Origin: Phallusia fumigata
Lineage: Eukaryota; Chordata; Ascidiacea; Phlebobranchia; Ascidiidae
Length of the DNA stretch: 53,015 nt
NCBI GenBank assembly: GCA_008931825.1
Contig: QXVZ01004107.1
Location: 1-53,015, forward strand
Reading direction: 5' to 3'
In this document: one piece after another, positions 43,801-53,015 of the stretch
Layout: every line of letters begins with the position of its first letter
Position numbering within the stretch: position 1 is the first letter of the stretch
Notes under the pieces: model-generated
Told to the model about the DNA's origin: nothing
The model's database searches: none
The model's input: only the letters and a program-made list of their open reading frames with translations
Position numbers and translations under genes: made by a program

Positions 43801-46800
43801 CAAAGCCCTAGCGGCGTGCATTGGATAAAAGTACTTAAATTAGCCCTGAAAACTCGATCGAAAGTTAAAAGCCTGAATTAACTTACCTTAAAAGTCATTT
43901 ATTGTATGGCCCTTCAAATATGTTTTCAATTTTTTCAGACAACATGGCTGTCCTACACATACCGGAAGAAAACCGATGCGTAGATTTACTCGAATTGAGT
44001 GAGAACAATGCTTTACTCGACTTCCATGAGCATACCATCAAACTCTACTGCGCCTTGTGTGCTCTCGGAAACAGCAGAGTGGCCCATGTACTGAGCAGGT
44101 AGGCTTATTTGTGTGGCGGTACATGTGCCTTAACAATATATATTTCAGTTATATGTATTTCTACTTAAAAGGATACTTTTTATTTTGACACTGTGTTTCA
44201 CTGACCATAAATACACACACTTTTACGTCTGGATCCGATGCTAAAGTACGGTATCTTTCCGCTATGGTTTTGACGTTTTGAGCATAAGAGTTAACGTTTG
44301 TGTCTGTTCTTTAAGCTACATCGACCAGAGACAAATGATGTACATTGTCAAGAACTCAACACTTGTAGGTTCCATGCGAGCAGCTTTCCACGACTTACTC
44401 ATCGAGATGCATCTTGCCCCTCATGCGAATGCAAGGTGTGTCCTCTATATGAAAATGAAGTTCGACGTCTTATTCGTATATTGGTTGATCAAAATTTATT
44501 ATACCTGTTATGAATTAAGGCATGGTTGCTACATTCAGTTCTGTTTTGTACACATTTGAATTTGTAAAAACGCCTTTCACCGTTTACATTTGTCGCAATA
44601 GCAACCTTAGACAATCGATTGATAATAACCGTTTTAATACTAAACTCTTAAAAAAAATCGCCAACTTTCTCCATTTTTTCCATAGGCGGAACACTCAAAA
44701 TGAGTACATCTTTCCACTGAACGATTCAACACGATCTGTGGGTTTATTTGAGGGACCGGGCCAGTACACACCTGGGTTACCAGGGGTTGGTGTCGGTTCG
44801 TCACTAAGACCTGGTATGCATTGGTCGACCACCGACTTTGTAACCAGGTGAATTTTTTCATTTGAATTTTTTTTGCATTTAGGTGTGGAGTTGTTTAGGA
44901 CAATAAAACAATAATAATGGGGCAATATTACAACAGGGCCAACCCGACTTTAGGTGTTTGATACTGTAAAAAAACTGATACCTCTGATGTAAAAAACTTG
45001 TGGTTAATAACGTCGGTTTGATATTAACCCTTGTATGCTGATGCAACTACCGCAGCTTGGAGGAGGCTTACAACCGTCCAGTCGACGTTCCCGAGTTTCC
45101 ATTGGACGCCCTTCGCCACCACGTGATCAATCAGCTGGAGGATGCCGTGACGTCACTGCACCAGAACTACAAGGAAGTTACAGGACTCGCTCAGAAGCAT
45201 TTGTTTGTGTAAGCTATTAGAATAAGTCAAGATGTGGTGAATCTAATTCTAGTTTTTATCGCCTCTTCCATCAAACAACTAAAGCGTCATCCCCACAGAC
45301 CATTAAAACTGGGTGGGCTATCATGCTCTGTCTCGTTGGACAGATCAAACGGAAATGCTGTTGAATTAACTGGCTGGGAAGTGTAGTCACTTAAAAATTT
45401 AAAGCTTTTTAAAATTGGTAATGCAACTTTTAATTGTTCCTGTCATCTTTAATTTTTGAACATGGTAAAAATCTTTGCCAAAAACCTGCGTACGAAATTC
45501 GCCAAAAGCAAAACGTGTTTTTTATACACAGACCACTGTTGCGACTAACAGTTACCCTTCTTACCATGGGGGTGCTCGAAGACAGCGACATCAAGCGGAT
45601 GTTGGTGATGCTTGACCCGGAATATTTCGGAAATCTTGTCACTGGTCTCGATAACCTTGAAGGTAACTCCCATTTTAAACTGCATTCTGCACCTGCAACA
45701 GCCCTTGANCATCAAGCGGATGTTGGTGATGCTTGACCCGGAATATTTCGGAAATCTTGTCACTGGTCTCGATAACCTTGAAGGTAACTCCCGTTTCAAA
45801 CTGCAATCTGCACCTGCAACAGCCCTTGAAACACACAACTTTTACATTCCTAACCAAAACAAATAAAACTATTATTTGAACCTGCTTCTAAAGCGCAACC
45901 ACCCTTAGACGATTTTAAGGGAATTTTCACTATTTTGTGCGACTTTTATATTTTCCTGCACGAAGCTATCTTTAAAACTTAGTAACCATCACACACATTT
46001 CAGACAAACATATGCACACTTCATTGGAATCAAAATACGCCAAGAATGTGTTTTATACATTGCTAGATTTGAAGTCATCCGTGGGTTGTGGTTTACTTCG
46101 TATGAGTTTGGTTGAACCTGTCAAGTTGGAAGCTTGTCGTCTGCTACATTACCTCAACGACTTGCAACTACAGCACCGCGTTGAGGCTCTTGTGTCGTTT
46201 TCCACACTGATTGTCTCCAAGCTACAACAAGTAAGCTCCAAGCTTAAAAGCTCCATTTTTCGTTTTTTTCAATCAAAATTTTGAAGTAACCAAACGAAAT
46301 TTTGTTGAAACAATGCTCTCTTCTATCTCTGCATATAAAGACAGTAGACATGCTTTACATAAGATCCAAGAAGTCAAATATTTAGTGACGTGAAATATAA
46401 AAACACAAGTTGCTAGCAAACGCGAAGAGGTCGTTATGGCCACCCTTTGAAAATACCTTTGTCACCCCCACACTATTTTAATCAAGTAAAAAAACAGTGT
46501 GGGGTTTTATTATGTTCAAACTTTTCTTCAGGACCAACGCAGCCGATATCAGTCAGTGATGGAAGCTTTGAACATGTCAGCTGCGATGACCGCTAAAATG
46601 ACCAAGGAATTTCGATCACCGCCAACTGACCAGATGGCCTTGCTGCTTAGGTAAACCACAATATTCCGTTACGTTTACCGAAACTAACCACGCCCCAGAC
46701 CATGCGACAACTAATATGACGGAATAAATGCCTTGTCCGATTACTTTGGTTCTCGAATTCAGTGGGCAGATTATACTAAGACAAATAAGTTTTTTCAGCC

Positions 46801-49800
46801 CTTAAAACTACTTGCAACGCCAATTTTGTTTGGACAGTTTCAAGTCCGAGGACAGAGAAGGGGACTGTCCCCTGCCTGACGAGATTCGTGACATCATGTG
46901 GAACTTTCACATGGACATGTTACGTCATTGTGGTGAATTCGCGGACGAGGAGACCGAAGAAGTAAAAGAGGTAATGGTGGTGTGGAAATAAAAAAGTTTA
47001 AATACCTTAGTCCATGGGTATAATTACCACGTTTAGTTTAAAAAAAGGTTTATTTTGGAAAGTGGTATCAGTTTAAATAAAAAAGTTTAGATCCGCATGG
47101 TATCACCTAAACAACAATAGACAAATTGAAGTGTTTTCTACTTTCAAAGAGTGTATTGGGGCAAAACGTTCTTCTATATATCAAATGACAATAAACCAGT
47201 GTAAATTTGCTGCCAAGGAATCGTATGGTAACCGGCTCAAATCGCTTCTCTCACGAGTTCTGCGTCGAAAGACAACCATTCCTGAAGGAGAAAAGGAAGC
47301 GTGCGATGGCAATGGTGCACCGACGTCATCGGCTTCATACTTCCGGGATCTGACGACGCAAATAATGGTCACGTGGGCCCAGGAGAAGAACATTAACGAC
47401 CCTACGTTGGTCCGCGAAATTTTCTCGCTTCTGTATCGACAATTTGACGGAATCGGAGAAGTAAGTCATATTATAACTTGCGCCAGGCCAGAAATACAAA
47501 TATACCGCGAAACAACGTAAATAAATTATACTTCTTGAAATGCTTTGACATGCACGCACAATTAGACTTTAAAACGGCGGAAGTTTTTGAGCTGCAGACA
47601 TTGCACACTGTTTCGACCAGTAAGGCTGGTGACAAGACATTGGCCGTTTAGGCTGATGAGACCCTACAGGTCGAAACACTCTTTGCAGCTCACAAATCAT
47701 TATTGGCTCTTTGTTGTTATATAGGTTGAGGTTTTGTTTTTCAACAAGCTGATGCCTGAATTGGCGTCCCTTTATACAATTCAACTTTCGTTGGTATCTT
47801 GTATTGCTAAACTTTCATTTATACAAAGATATCGCTGCGACTGGTGCAAATTTGTTTCACAAATAAACCACATTTACTTTGATCATATCCACAATACAAT
47901 ACGTTTAGCTTAAGGAATCGATACACGTACTTCAAAACAATACTAAAACAAACCTGCCCTTTTTTGATTCTTCAAGCATTCCATTGCCAATTTCTTTTCT
48001 GTCAACAGTTGCATCGTGCATTGAAGAAAGCTTACTGTATCAGTGCAATATCCGAACGGGATACAATGGGATTACTTGACGCTCTGTCCCGACTTCGATC
48101 TTTGCTATCAGTAAAACTTGGACGCGAGGAAGAGTCCCTTATCATCAAAGAACTTAAGTACGTATGCTAAAAAGCTTGTTGATAACGAAATGCAAATCAA
48201 ACCTTCATTCTTTTGCAGTAAGATAATGAACAACAAGGTATTTTACCAACATCCCAACTTGATGCGGGTTCTATGTATGCACGAGACTGTTATGGAAGTG
48301 ATGGTCAGTGTGCTGGGCGAAGGAGATGAAGACGATATGAACGGTAAGTTCAAGATTCTACAGCTCTTTTACTCCACCCGACGTTATAAAATAAATAGCA
48401 CGCTCATTCTAAGGTTTGCATCATTCGCTTTAAACCTACAGGTCAAGAGGTTCGCTTCCCGCGTATGGTGGCTGCGTGTTGTCGATTCCTGTGCTACTTC
48501 TGTCGTATTAGTCGCATGAATCAAGGGGCCATGTTCGACAAAATCGGTTTCCTTCTTGAGCACGGTTCTGTCGGCCTTGGTAAGTCTATTTGTTACTGCT
48601 TTGTTGACGTGCTCGAAAGAACGTGTGTACGTTAGAAAAAAACCCACCTAATCATCGATGATGTTACTATGTCGCAGCATCACCATCAATGCGTGGTTCC
48701 ACGCCGCTAGACGTCGCTGCTGCATCAGTAATGGACAACAACGAACTTGCTCTAGCTCTGCGCGAGTCAGATCTCGAAACGGTGGGTCCAGCATGTTTCT
48801 AAAGGTTCATATCATACCTATTGCCGTTGTCATTTTTTTCTGTCCCGTATTCACCTGCTTATTAAAAGAATGATTAGGCTATTTTATATTTAAGCCTATG
48901 TTACACATGCATTTAAAGCGTTTTTTTTACGATTTCTAAAACATTTGCTACGTTCGACTGTGTCTAACTCGTCTAATTGCCTAACAATTTTTTTCAATAT
49001 TAAAACTGAAGCTCCGTCACTTTATTTATTTGCAGCTCGTGGAAAACCTCGCGAATTGTGGATTACAAAGCTCCAATATTTTGTTGAGAAAGGGCTACCC
49101 CGATCTCGGGTGGAATCCCGTCGAAGGAGAAAGATATTTGGACTTCCTCAAACACGCCGTTTTCGTTAACGGTTAGTGCTGCACAGTGTGAAATATAGCC
49201 TGCAACTAATAGATGCCCTAATAATCTGTTTATTTTGAACTTTATGTAAAGCGAAATTACCAGGTTTATGGGTTTTTTGGATTGCTATTGAATAAACTGC
49301 AAAGTACAATAAGTTTCTTTTTTTGCAAACTGGTTCAATACGGTTGGCCTTACGAAAATATAGCAATCATAAATACTTAAACTCACTTTGCTGAACATTC
49401 TCAGGTGAAAGTGTTGAAGAAAACGCGAACTTGGTCGTCCGCCAGCTCATACGACGCCCGGAATGTTTCAGTCCAAGTTTACGGGGCGAGGGAGGCCAGG
49501 GTCTGCTCTCGGCAGTCACCGAAGCTCTACAAATATGCCGGGATCCACTTCGTGATTGCCCTGATCCAGCGTTCATGCATCACCAGTGAGCTTTGTTTTA
49601 TCAAAATGCCATTAAATGCGTTATTGCTAAGGAACGAGTTGAAAAAAAATAAATTATGCTCCAGCAATTCATAACGCTTACAGGCGAATTAAACGTTTTT
49701 AACATCTTGTGAGAGCGGGTACAGACGACATAATTATGTATTTAACTTAGTTTCTAAGTTATAACTTGCCCACGGTCTTTTGTTTGTTTAAAAAAAAAAT

Positions 49801-52775
49801 TAATCGCCTGCAAGGGGTCAAAAATGAGTGGGGTAAATGGCAATTTGCTTTCTTTCATCCCTGGAGTGTTTTTTTTTCGTTTGATGTTGGACCAAATCCA
49901 ATTGGTTACTCTGATATCTATGTAAAATATCGTGACATTTCTCTCGACAGCTACGTGGATGAGGAAGATGAAGAGGAGGAAGAGATCCACATGGGCTTCT
50001 CTATTCTTGCGTTTTACTCTGCTCTCATAGATTTACTGGGAAGATGCGCTCCGGAACAAAATCTAATTGAGCAGGTAAATGTTGCTCATTCATGTTATTA
50101 TTCGATTCTTACCTCACCAACCGAATTCGTTGGAGTTTTGTATACCAGGGTTCCGAAATGTTTTACACACAAGTACCGACTATTACCTTCTTATTGAGAC
50201 TGTTTAAAACCGCGAATTGTGTACCGGACTACTTGACTTCGTTTAAACTAACTTGTTGCTGTTACAGTGCATGATTGTAAGCCAAACTTAACAAATGTAC
50301 ATGTAAGGTGGGCATCCGTGCTTTTTACTTGAATGTTTTGAGACTAAGAGTTTTTTAGGGTAAAAGCGAGGCGATTCGCATCCGAGGCATCTTGAGGAGT
50401 TTGGTTCCTCTGGAGGATTTGATTGGTGTCATCAGTTTGCCTTTCGACCTTCCGCGTCTAGAACGAGGTGAATCATGTTCTAATTCCAATATATATGAAA
50501 TTCCTTGTCTAAACTTACCTGTTTTTTCATAGTTTTTATGCTATTTTAAATTTGTTAACTACTGTGAATTTGGTCAAAGTGAATTAGACTAAGTTGAGTT
50601 TTCATTTGGATTAACCCAAATCCTTGCTGTAGATGGCTCCAGTCACATCCGCCAGCCCGATCTCTCTGCTTGCTTCGTCCCTGACCACAAATCCGCCATG
50701 ATACTTTTCCTGCAGCGGGTTTACGGCATCGNAAATCCTTGCTGTAGATGGCTCCAGTCACATCCGCCAGCCCGATCTCTCTGCTTGCTTCGTCCCTGAC
50801 CACAAATCCGCCATGATACTTTTCCTGCAGCGGGTTTACGGCATCGATAGCCCGCAGCTCCTGATCCGAATTCTTGAAGTCGGTCTGCTACCAGATATGA
50901 AAGCAGCTGCACAGCTGGACACGGTAAATGAATGCTACACGTAACCTCAGTATGAAAAAATGCAATTGTGAATGTAATCAGCTATGATCGCCTGTAAAAT
51001 GCTTGACTCTAGTTGCCACCGGCCTATTATGAAGTCTTACACTCATTCGTGACAAAATTTGTAAACAGTTAGGTGGGAATCTTGTTTGGAAAAGTGTCTT
51101 TGATGTTGCACACGAAAACATCTTTACCGTTATGAAAGACGGTTTGTTTATAAAGGCAGTTATAATGGTTTACTTAAGGCTTTGAAGACTCGCCTAGTTT
51201 CCAATTTCTCCTTTGTTTTCCTTGCAGCCTGCATTGCATTCATCCGACATGGCTCTAGCTCTGAACCGCTACATGTGCCACAGTGTTCTACCACTCATAA
51301 TACGACACGTCGAGCTCCTCGGCCAATCACAGCACCGCGTTGTGCTATTGGACCAGGTTCTTCACACTGTGTATCGGATGTCCCGCGCCAGAGCTCTCAC
51401 CAAAGCACAGAAGGAAATGATCAGTGATTGTCTGGTGGCTGTTGCCGGGTAGGATAATTTGTATTTCTGGTAAATCCCTAAGTAACGCCTTAAATGAGTT
51501 GCGCTTATGACAAGTTTCGTTTTTCTAATCTGCGGTAGGTGCAATGATATGAAGTTGGATGTTTGGCAATCTCACATAGATTTCCTGCTTAAATAACGAT
51601 TGGTATTTTACCTATTTTACAAACCCAAATGCAGTGTAACTTGTCACTTGTTTTGTCATTTGTAACGGATAGTTGATGTCAAACATCAAAAAGGATAGTA
51701 CACGAATGCGGTTTGGTATCGACCGACGTTCTTAGTGATATCATTTTGCACTATCTAGTATTGAGAAAAGAAAAAAAATAATTTCAAAAATTACACAGAG
51801 TTTTGCGACCTTCCTTGTTGCAAGGGTTGCTTCGCAAGTTAACCTTCGACGTTCCTACACTTACCGAGGAGACATACATACCAATAAGGGTAAGTGTGTC
51901 AGGCGGACCATCCGTCACAACTCGCGTGTTATTGTGTCTGCACATATAAAGCGTTTAAATTAAACTTAATGTTTAGTGTATCTTATGATTAAGGTACAAT
52001 TTCCGCGGTGGGGTGGTTTTAAATATACCTGTCATCCTTAATGTTAATACGGCCAGTGTGTGTTGAAACGTCTGTAGTAAAATACATTTACTATATTAAG
52101 GTTAATACATTTTTACTATATATTGTAACTAACAACGCACCAAGATTTGAGGTAAAAGTATGACTTGAAAAACGATATTATACCTATGTAGTTAAGCAGG
52201 CTGTAATCCCGGCTCAACATAATGCCTTCAGTTCCGATAAAACATATTGAAGTACGCACACACATTTTTTAGCTTTTAGCCCAGCATTACACGCGGTGTT
52301 GGAAGTATTACTACTTGCAAGATGGCTGTGTGGAGTTCGGTTGCGCCACTGATGAAGAAAAACATCTTACGATGGTTTTGTTCTGGGGTCTCTTTGACGC
52401 CCTGTCGAAACGGGTAACTACTGACCAAAAACCTTCTCGTGAAAATAACTAACTAACCGTAATAATGGCATAAAAATCCGAATAAACGTGTCCAATTAGG
52501 CTATGCTGTTATTTTTTATGATCAGCCAGTCATTTATTTCCAAAAAATTACAATACCATCTTGTTAAGCGTTTTGCAACACATTTTATTTTGTGACTAAT
52601 CCAACTTACAGGAATACGAACACGAACTATTCTCGAAAGTTCTTCCATGCTTATGTGCGATCGGTAACGCCCTGCCACCCGACTACGCCCTCTCACCAGC
52701 GATGGAGAAACTACGTCAGCAACCTTCGCTGGATGCTGATGGAAAATTTAATCCGAAACCCATCGACACCAAAGG
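23753..52775 (+). CDS. RYR: Ryanodine receptor, N-terminal half (58 visible coding exons; 3' partial)
   Basis: Calcium-release channel of the sarcoplasmic/endoplasmic reticulum. The start ATG at 23753 gives a family-typical N-terminus ([11 protein letters not shown]). The exons sum to about 2,650 codons, roughly the first half of the approximately 5,000-residue receptor; the pore and C-terminus lie beyond the window. Domain order seen: inositol-trisphosphate/ryanodine N-terminal domain with MIR repeats, first RIH domain, SPRY1, RYR repeats 1 and 2, SPRY2, SPRY3, junctional and central helical domains with the second RIH region. Phases agree at essentially every junction except after exon 31, where an assembly gap (N41412) has probably removed at least one exon. 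Four joins contain duplicated allelic exons (7-9, 26-27, 29-31, 41 and part of 54). Exon coordinates are in the block entries below. A single-copy, non-paralogue-specific receptor is likely, but the window cannot show copy number. Confidence 0.97.
23801..24958 (+). other. RyR intron 1 with a GC-rich internal segment
   Basis: The longest early intron (1,158 bases). About 24110-24440 is clearly richer in G, C and CpG than its surroundings. No exon fits the RyR protein here. It could be an enhancer or alternative promoter; that is inference from composition only. Confidence 0.4.
26085..26112 (+). repeat. 28-base segment matching the tail of the tRNA-like element
   Basis: This segment in RyR intron 4 matches 36444-36471 with three mismatches in 28 bases, sharing the run CCTCTTGCAGGC. 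The second copy lies about 55 bases after a tRNA-like sequence, suggesting a dispersed short element. No tRNA-like head is seen upstream of this copy. Confidence 0.4.
27489..30978. repeat. Allelic duplication at assembly join N29229 (RyR exons 7-9)
   Basis: 27489-29228 (1,740 bases) and 29230-30978 (1,749 bases) are near-identical copies flanking one N. The second copy starts inside exon 7, without its acceptor, so it could not be spliced as a true extra block. Protein differences are essentially nil in exons 8 and 9; introns carry substitutions and small indels. Both copies keep an internal direct repeat of AAGCTGCTTTTACGTTTAT in intron 9 (near 28971 and 30719). Confidence 0.9.
32422..34529 (+). 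CDS. RYR: RyR exons 12-17: end of MIR region and first RIH domain
   Basis: Exons 32422-32466, 32553-32674, 33130-33315, 33749-34002, 34146-34264 and 34396-34529 (residues 377-662). Motifs: [14 protein letters not shown], then a helical solenoid with [64 protein letters not shown] and [20 protein letters not shown]. The last is among the most conserved stretches of the family. Exon 14 has an acidic insertion ([13 protein letters not shown]) where vertebrate receptors are also variable. All junctions are GT-AG and phase-consistent. Confidence 0.93.
34844..35722 (+). CDS. RYR: RyR exons 18-20: SPRY1 domain
   Basis: Exons 34844-35085, 35212-35404 and 35512-35722 (residues about 663-878). Motifs: [74 protein letters not shown] and [20 protein letters not shown]. 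This is the first of three SPRY domains on the cytosolic periphery. The exons are GC-richer than the flanking introns. Confidence 0.94.
35960..37839 (+). CDS. RYR: RyR exons 21-25: RYR repeats 1 and 2
   Basis: Exons 35960-36064, 36653-36840, 37151-37310, 37595-37668 and 37751-37839 (residues about 879-1083). Repeat 1 has [39 protein letters not shown] and [17 protein letters not shown]. Repeat 2 has [37 protein letters not shown] and [12 protein letters not shown]. These paired repeats are specific to ryanodine receptors. Intron 21 carries a tRNA-derived element. Confidence 0.95.
36321..36389 (+). repeat. tRNA-like sequence, probable head of a SINE or tRNA pseudogene
   Basis: A 69-base sequence in RyR intron 21. 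Its ends pair (CTGCG with CGCAG). It has an A-box-like TAGCTCATTCGG and a perfect T arm and B box (GTGGGTTCGAATCCCAC). The D arm pairs only partly and the anticodon arm does not fold properly, so it is not a convincing functional tRNA. A tail about 55 bases downstream recurs in RyR intron 4. Consistent with a tRNA-derived SINE. Confidence 0.55.
37932..39023. repeat. Allelic duplication at assembly join N38481 (RyR exons 26-27)
   Basis: 37932-38480 and 38482-39023 are near-identical. Each holds a complete exon 26 and exon 27 with working splice sites. The encoded peptides are the same; coding differences are silent. Only one pair fits the SPRY2 domain. If both were spliced in, the phases would also agree, so a transcript is needed for absolute exclusion. 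Confidence 0.88.
38076..40299 (+). CDS. RYR: RyR exons 26-31: SPRY2 domain
   Basis: First-copy exons 38076-38170, 38290-38394, 39183-39279, 39603-39739, 39828-39892 and 40195-40299. Second copies are 38618-38712 and 38833-38937 (exons 26-27), 40667-40803, 40891-40955 and one beginning near 41251 (exons 29-31). Residues about 1083-1285. Motifs: [73 protein letters not shown] and [18 protein letters not shown]. After RIPA the donor is either GC (AG then GCGAGT) or GT four bases later. Neither phase fits the next visible exon, so an exon is missing. Confidence 0.92.
39296..41411. repeat. Allelic duplication at assembly join N40368 (RyR exons 29-31)
   Basis: 39296-40356 and 40369-41411 are near-identical; 11 further bases (40357-40367) precede the N in the first copy. 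The second copy ends at N41412. Each copy has full exons 29, 30 and 31 with the same peptide. A scattered set of intron substitutions and indels separates them. Confidence 0.9.
41412..41412. other. Assembly gap inside RyR, probable missing exon between SPRY2 and SPRY3
   Basis: Sequence after this N does not continue either copy upstream. Exon 31 ends in phase 2 or 0, while the next exon (41615) needs phase 1. Ryanodine receptors have a conserved stretch here (a PPCL-type motif) that is absent from the window. Confidence 0.75.
41615..43534 (+). CDS. RYR: RyR exons 32-36: linker and SPRY3 domain
   Basis: Exons 41615-41763, 42064-42242, 42620-42782, 42889-42975 and 43324-43534. Exon 32 begins with a basic stretch ([13 protein letters not shown]) and a short linker; vertebrate receptors have a much longer, divergent linker here. 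The SPRY3 core: [51 protein letters not shown] and [20 protein letters not shown]. It is followed by [20 protein letters not shown] and [16 protein letters not shown]. Exon 36 ends in phase 1 at T, then GTTAGT, joining AC of exon 37 to give Tyr. Confidence 0.94.
43939..47460 (+). CDS. RYR: RyR exons 37-45: junctional solenoid
   Basis: Exons 43939-44098, 44316-44435, 44686-44847, 45056-45208, 45532-45662, 46004-46230, 46532-46650, 46838-46970 and 47218-47460. Motifs: [65 protein letters not shown] and [14 protein letters not shown]-type [15 protein letters not shown]. The long poly-acidic tract of vertebrate RYR1 in this region is absent: exon 41 ends DNLE and exon 42 goes straight on with a neutral stretch. 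Exon 45 could alternatively begin at 47200, adding six in-frame codons; the 47217 acceptor (CCAAG) is weak and the 47199 acceptor (ACCAG) no worse. Confidence 0.92.
45589..45829. repeat. Allelic duplication at assembly join N45709 (end of RyR exon 41)
   Basis: 45589-45708 and 45710-45829 are both 120 bases, with three differences, all in intron sequence. The coding part is identical. The second copy (exon part 45710-45783) has no acceptor. Confidence 0.92.
48009..51448 (+). CDS. RYR: RyR exons 46-55: central solenoid with the second RIH region
   Basis: Exons 48009-48157, 48219-48343, 48442-48579, 48678-48781, 49036-49171, 49405-49585, 49951-50074, 50359-50467, 50748-50923 and 51228-51448. 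Motifs: [135 protein letters not shown] and [15 protein letters not shown]. Conservation with vertebrate receptors is very high. Exon 52 has an acidic run (DEEDEEEEE). All phases agree. Confidence 0.94.
50618..50846. repeat. Allelic duplication at assembly join N50732 (start of RyR exon 54)
   Basis: 50618-50731 and 50733-50846, 114 bases each, appear identical. The first holds exon 54 only to 50731, truncated at the N; the second leads into the complete exon 54 (50748-50923). Confidence 0.93.
51799..52775 (+). CDS. RYR: RyR exons 56-58: last exons in the window
   Basis: Exons 51799-51889, 52273-52413 and 52612-52775. Exon 56: [18 protein letters not shown]. Exon 57 begins at 52273 after TTTTTTAG ([15 protein letters not shown]), chosen over the nearer AG at 52284 because the extra four residues match the family. 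Exon 58: [16 protein letters not shown] and [13 protein letters not shown], then the family's NV-type continuation into RYR repeat 3 is missing. Reading on gives non-homologous sequence and a stop at 52864-52866, so a donor near 52776 is assumed (exact base uncertain). Confidence 0.88.
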
Positions 52776-52901
52776 GTCGGTTGAAGATACAAATTCGGTG
52801 GAAATTTTATTCGACCACAGTAGCATTCAACTTATTAGATCAAAGGCCTCAACAAGACCTACTAAATAACTTACGCTCACAAAAGCCCTTTGGGAGTTTT
52901 A

Positions 52902-53015
52902 GGGCCGTATGCAGAAACCTGGCTTAGTACTAAGCCGCGGATCAGTTACGTCACGCTCTGGTGATCCGTATGCAGAAACTCGGCTTAGCGTCTAAGCCCG
53001 GTCTAGTGACAATCG
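52902..53015. repeat. Possible edge of a DNA transposon or MITE, PIF/Harbinger-like
   Basis: Lies in the RyR intron after exon 58. Two direct copies of CCGTATGCAGAAAC are 61 bases apart (52905 and 52966). Each is followed by a palindrome: perfect GGCTTAGTACTAAGCC at 52921-52936, and a near-copy at 52982. A TTA precedes GGGCCGTATG at 52902, as expected for a 3-base Harbinger target site. The element would extend past the window. Confidence 0.4.

Overview
The window is eukaryotic nuclear DNA. It carries five spliced protein genes with short introns (mostly 0.1-1.2 kb), GT-AG junctions, AT-rich non-coding sequence and no bacterial features. The gene families (motile-cilium nexin-dynein regulatory complex, EH-domain ATPase, group II PAK, melatonin-type GPCR, a complete-type ryanodine receptor) indicate an animal. 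Compactness, high allelic divergence and a CRE plus E-box cluster upstream of a muscle gene suggest an ascidian of the Ciona type. That taxonomic call is an inference (about 0.6).

Layout: (1) 1-501, 3' end of a mitochondrial methionyl-tRNA formyltransferase gene (+). (2) 3412-578, complete five-exon DRC5/TCTE1 gene (-), ending 77 bp from the first gene. (3) 5148-8699, an EHD1-4-type membrane-remodelling ATPase (+) with one or more internal exons lost in an assembly gap. (4) 8700-12079, no gene recognised. (5) 17589-12080, complete ten-exon group II p21-activated kinase (-), CRIB plus kinase, 845 aa, with a GC-AG intron. (6) 22203-18817, complete seven-exon melatonin-receptor-like GPCR (-), about 359 aa. 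(7) 22237-23752, intergenic region between divergent GPCR and RyR genes, holding a candidate muscle promoter. (8) 23753 to the window end, the first 58 recognisable coding exons (about 2,650 aa) of a ryanodine receptor gene (+), from the initiator Met to just before the third RYR repeat.

Nine single N characters (4697, 7231, 10253, 29229, 38481, 40368, 41412, 45709, 50732) mark scaffold joins. At seven of them the sequence before the N is repeated, nearly identically, after it. The best reading is unmerged alleles of a highly heterozygous diploid, not tandem duplication. Two other joins (7231 and 41412) appear to have lost coding exons of EHD and RyR. Gene models should use one copy of each pair.

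The genes have no evident shared pathway; this is an ordinary gene-dense animal region. I see no undescribed multi-gene system. The points most worth checking are the allelic joins, the non-canonical GC-AG introns, the divergent melatonin-like receptor, the RyR promoter cluster, a tRNA-derived element in a RyR intron, and a possible transposon edge at the right end.
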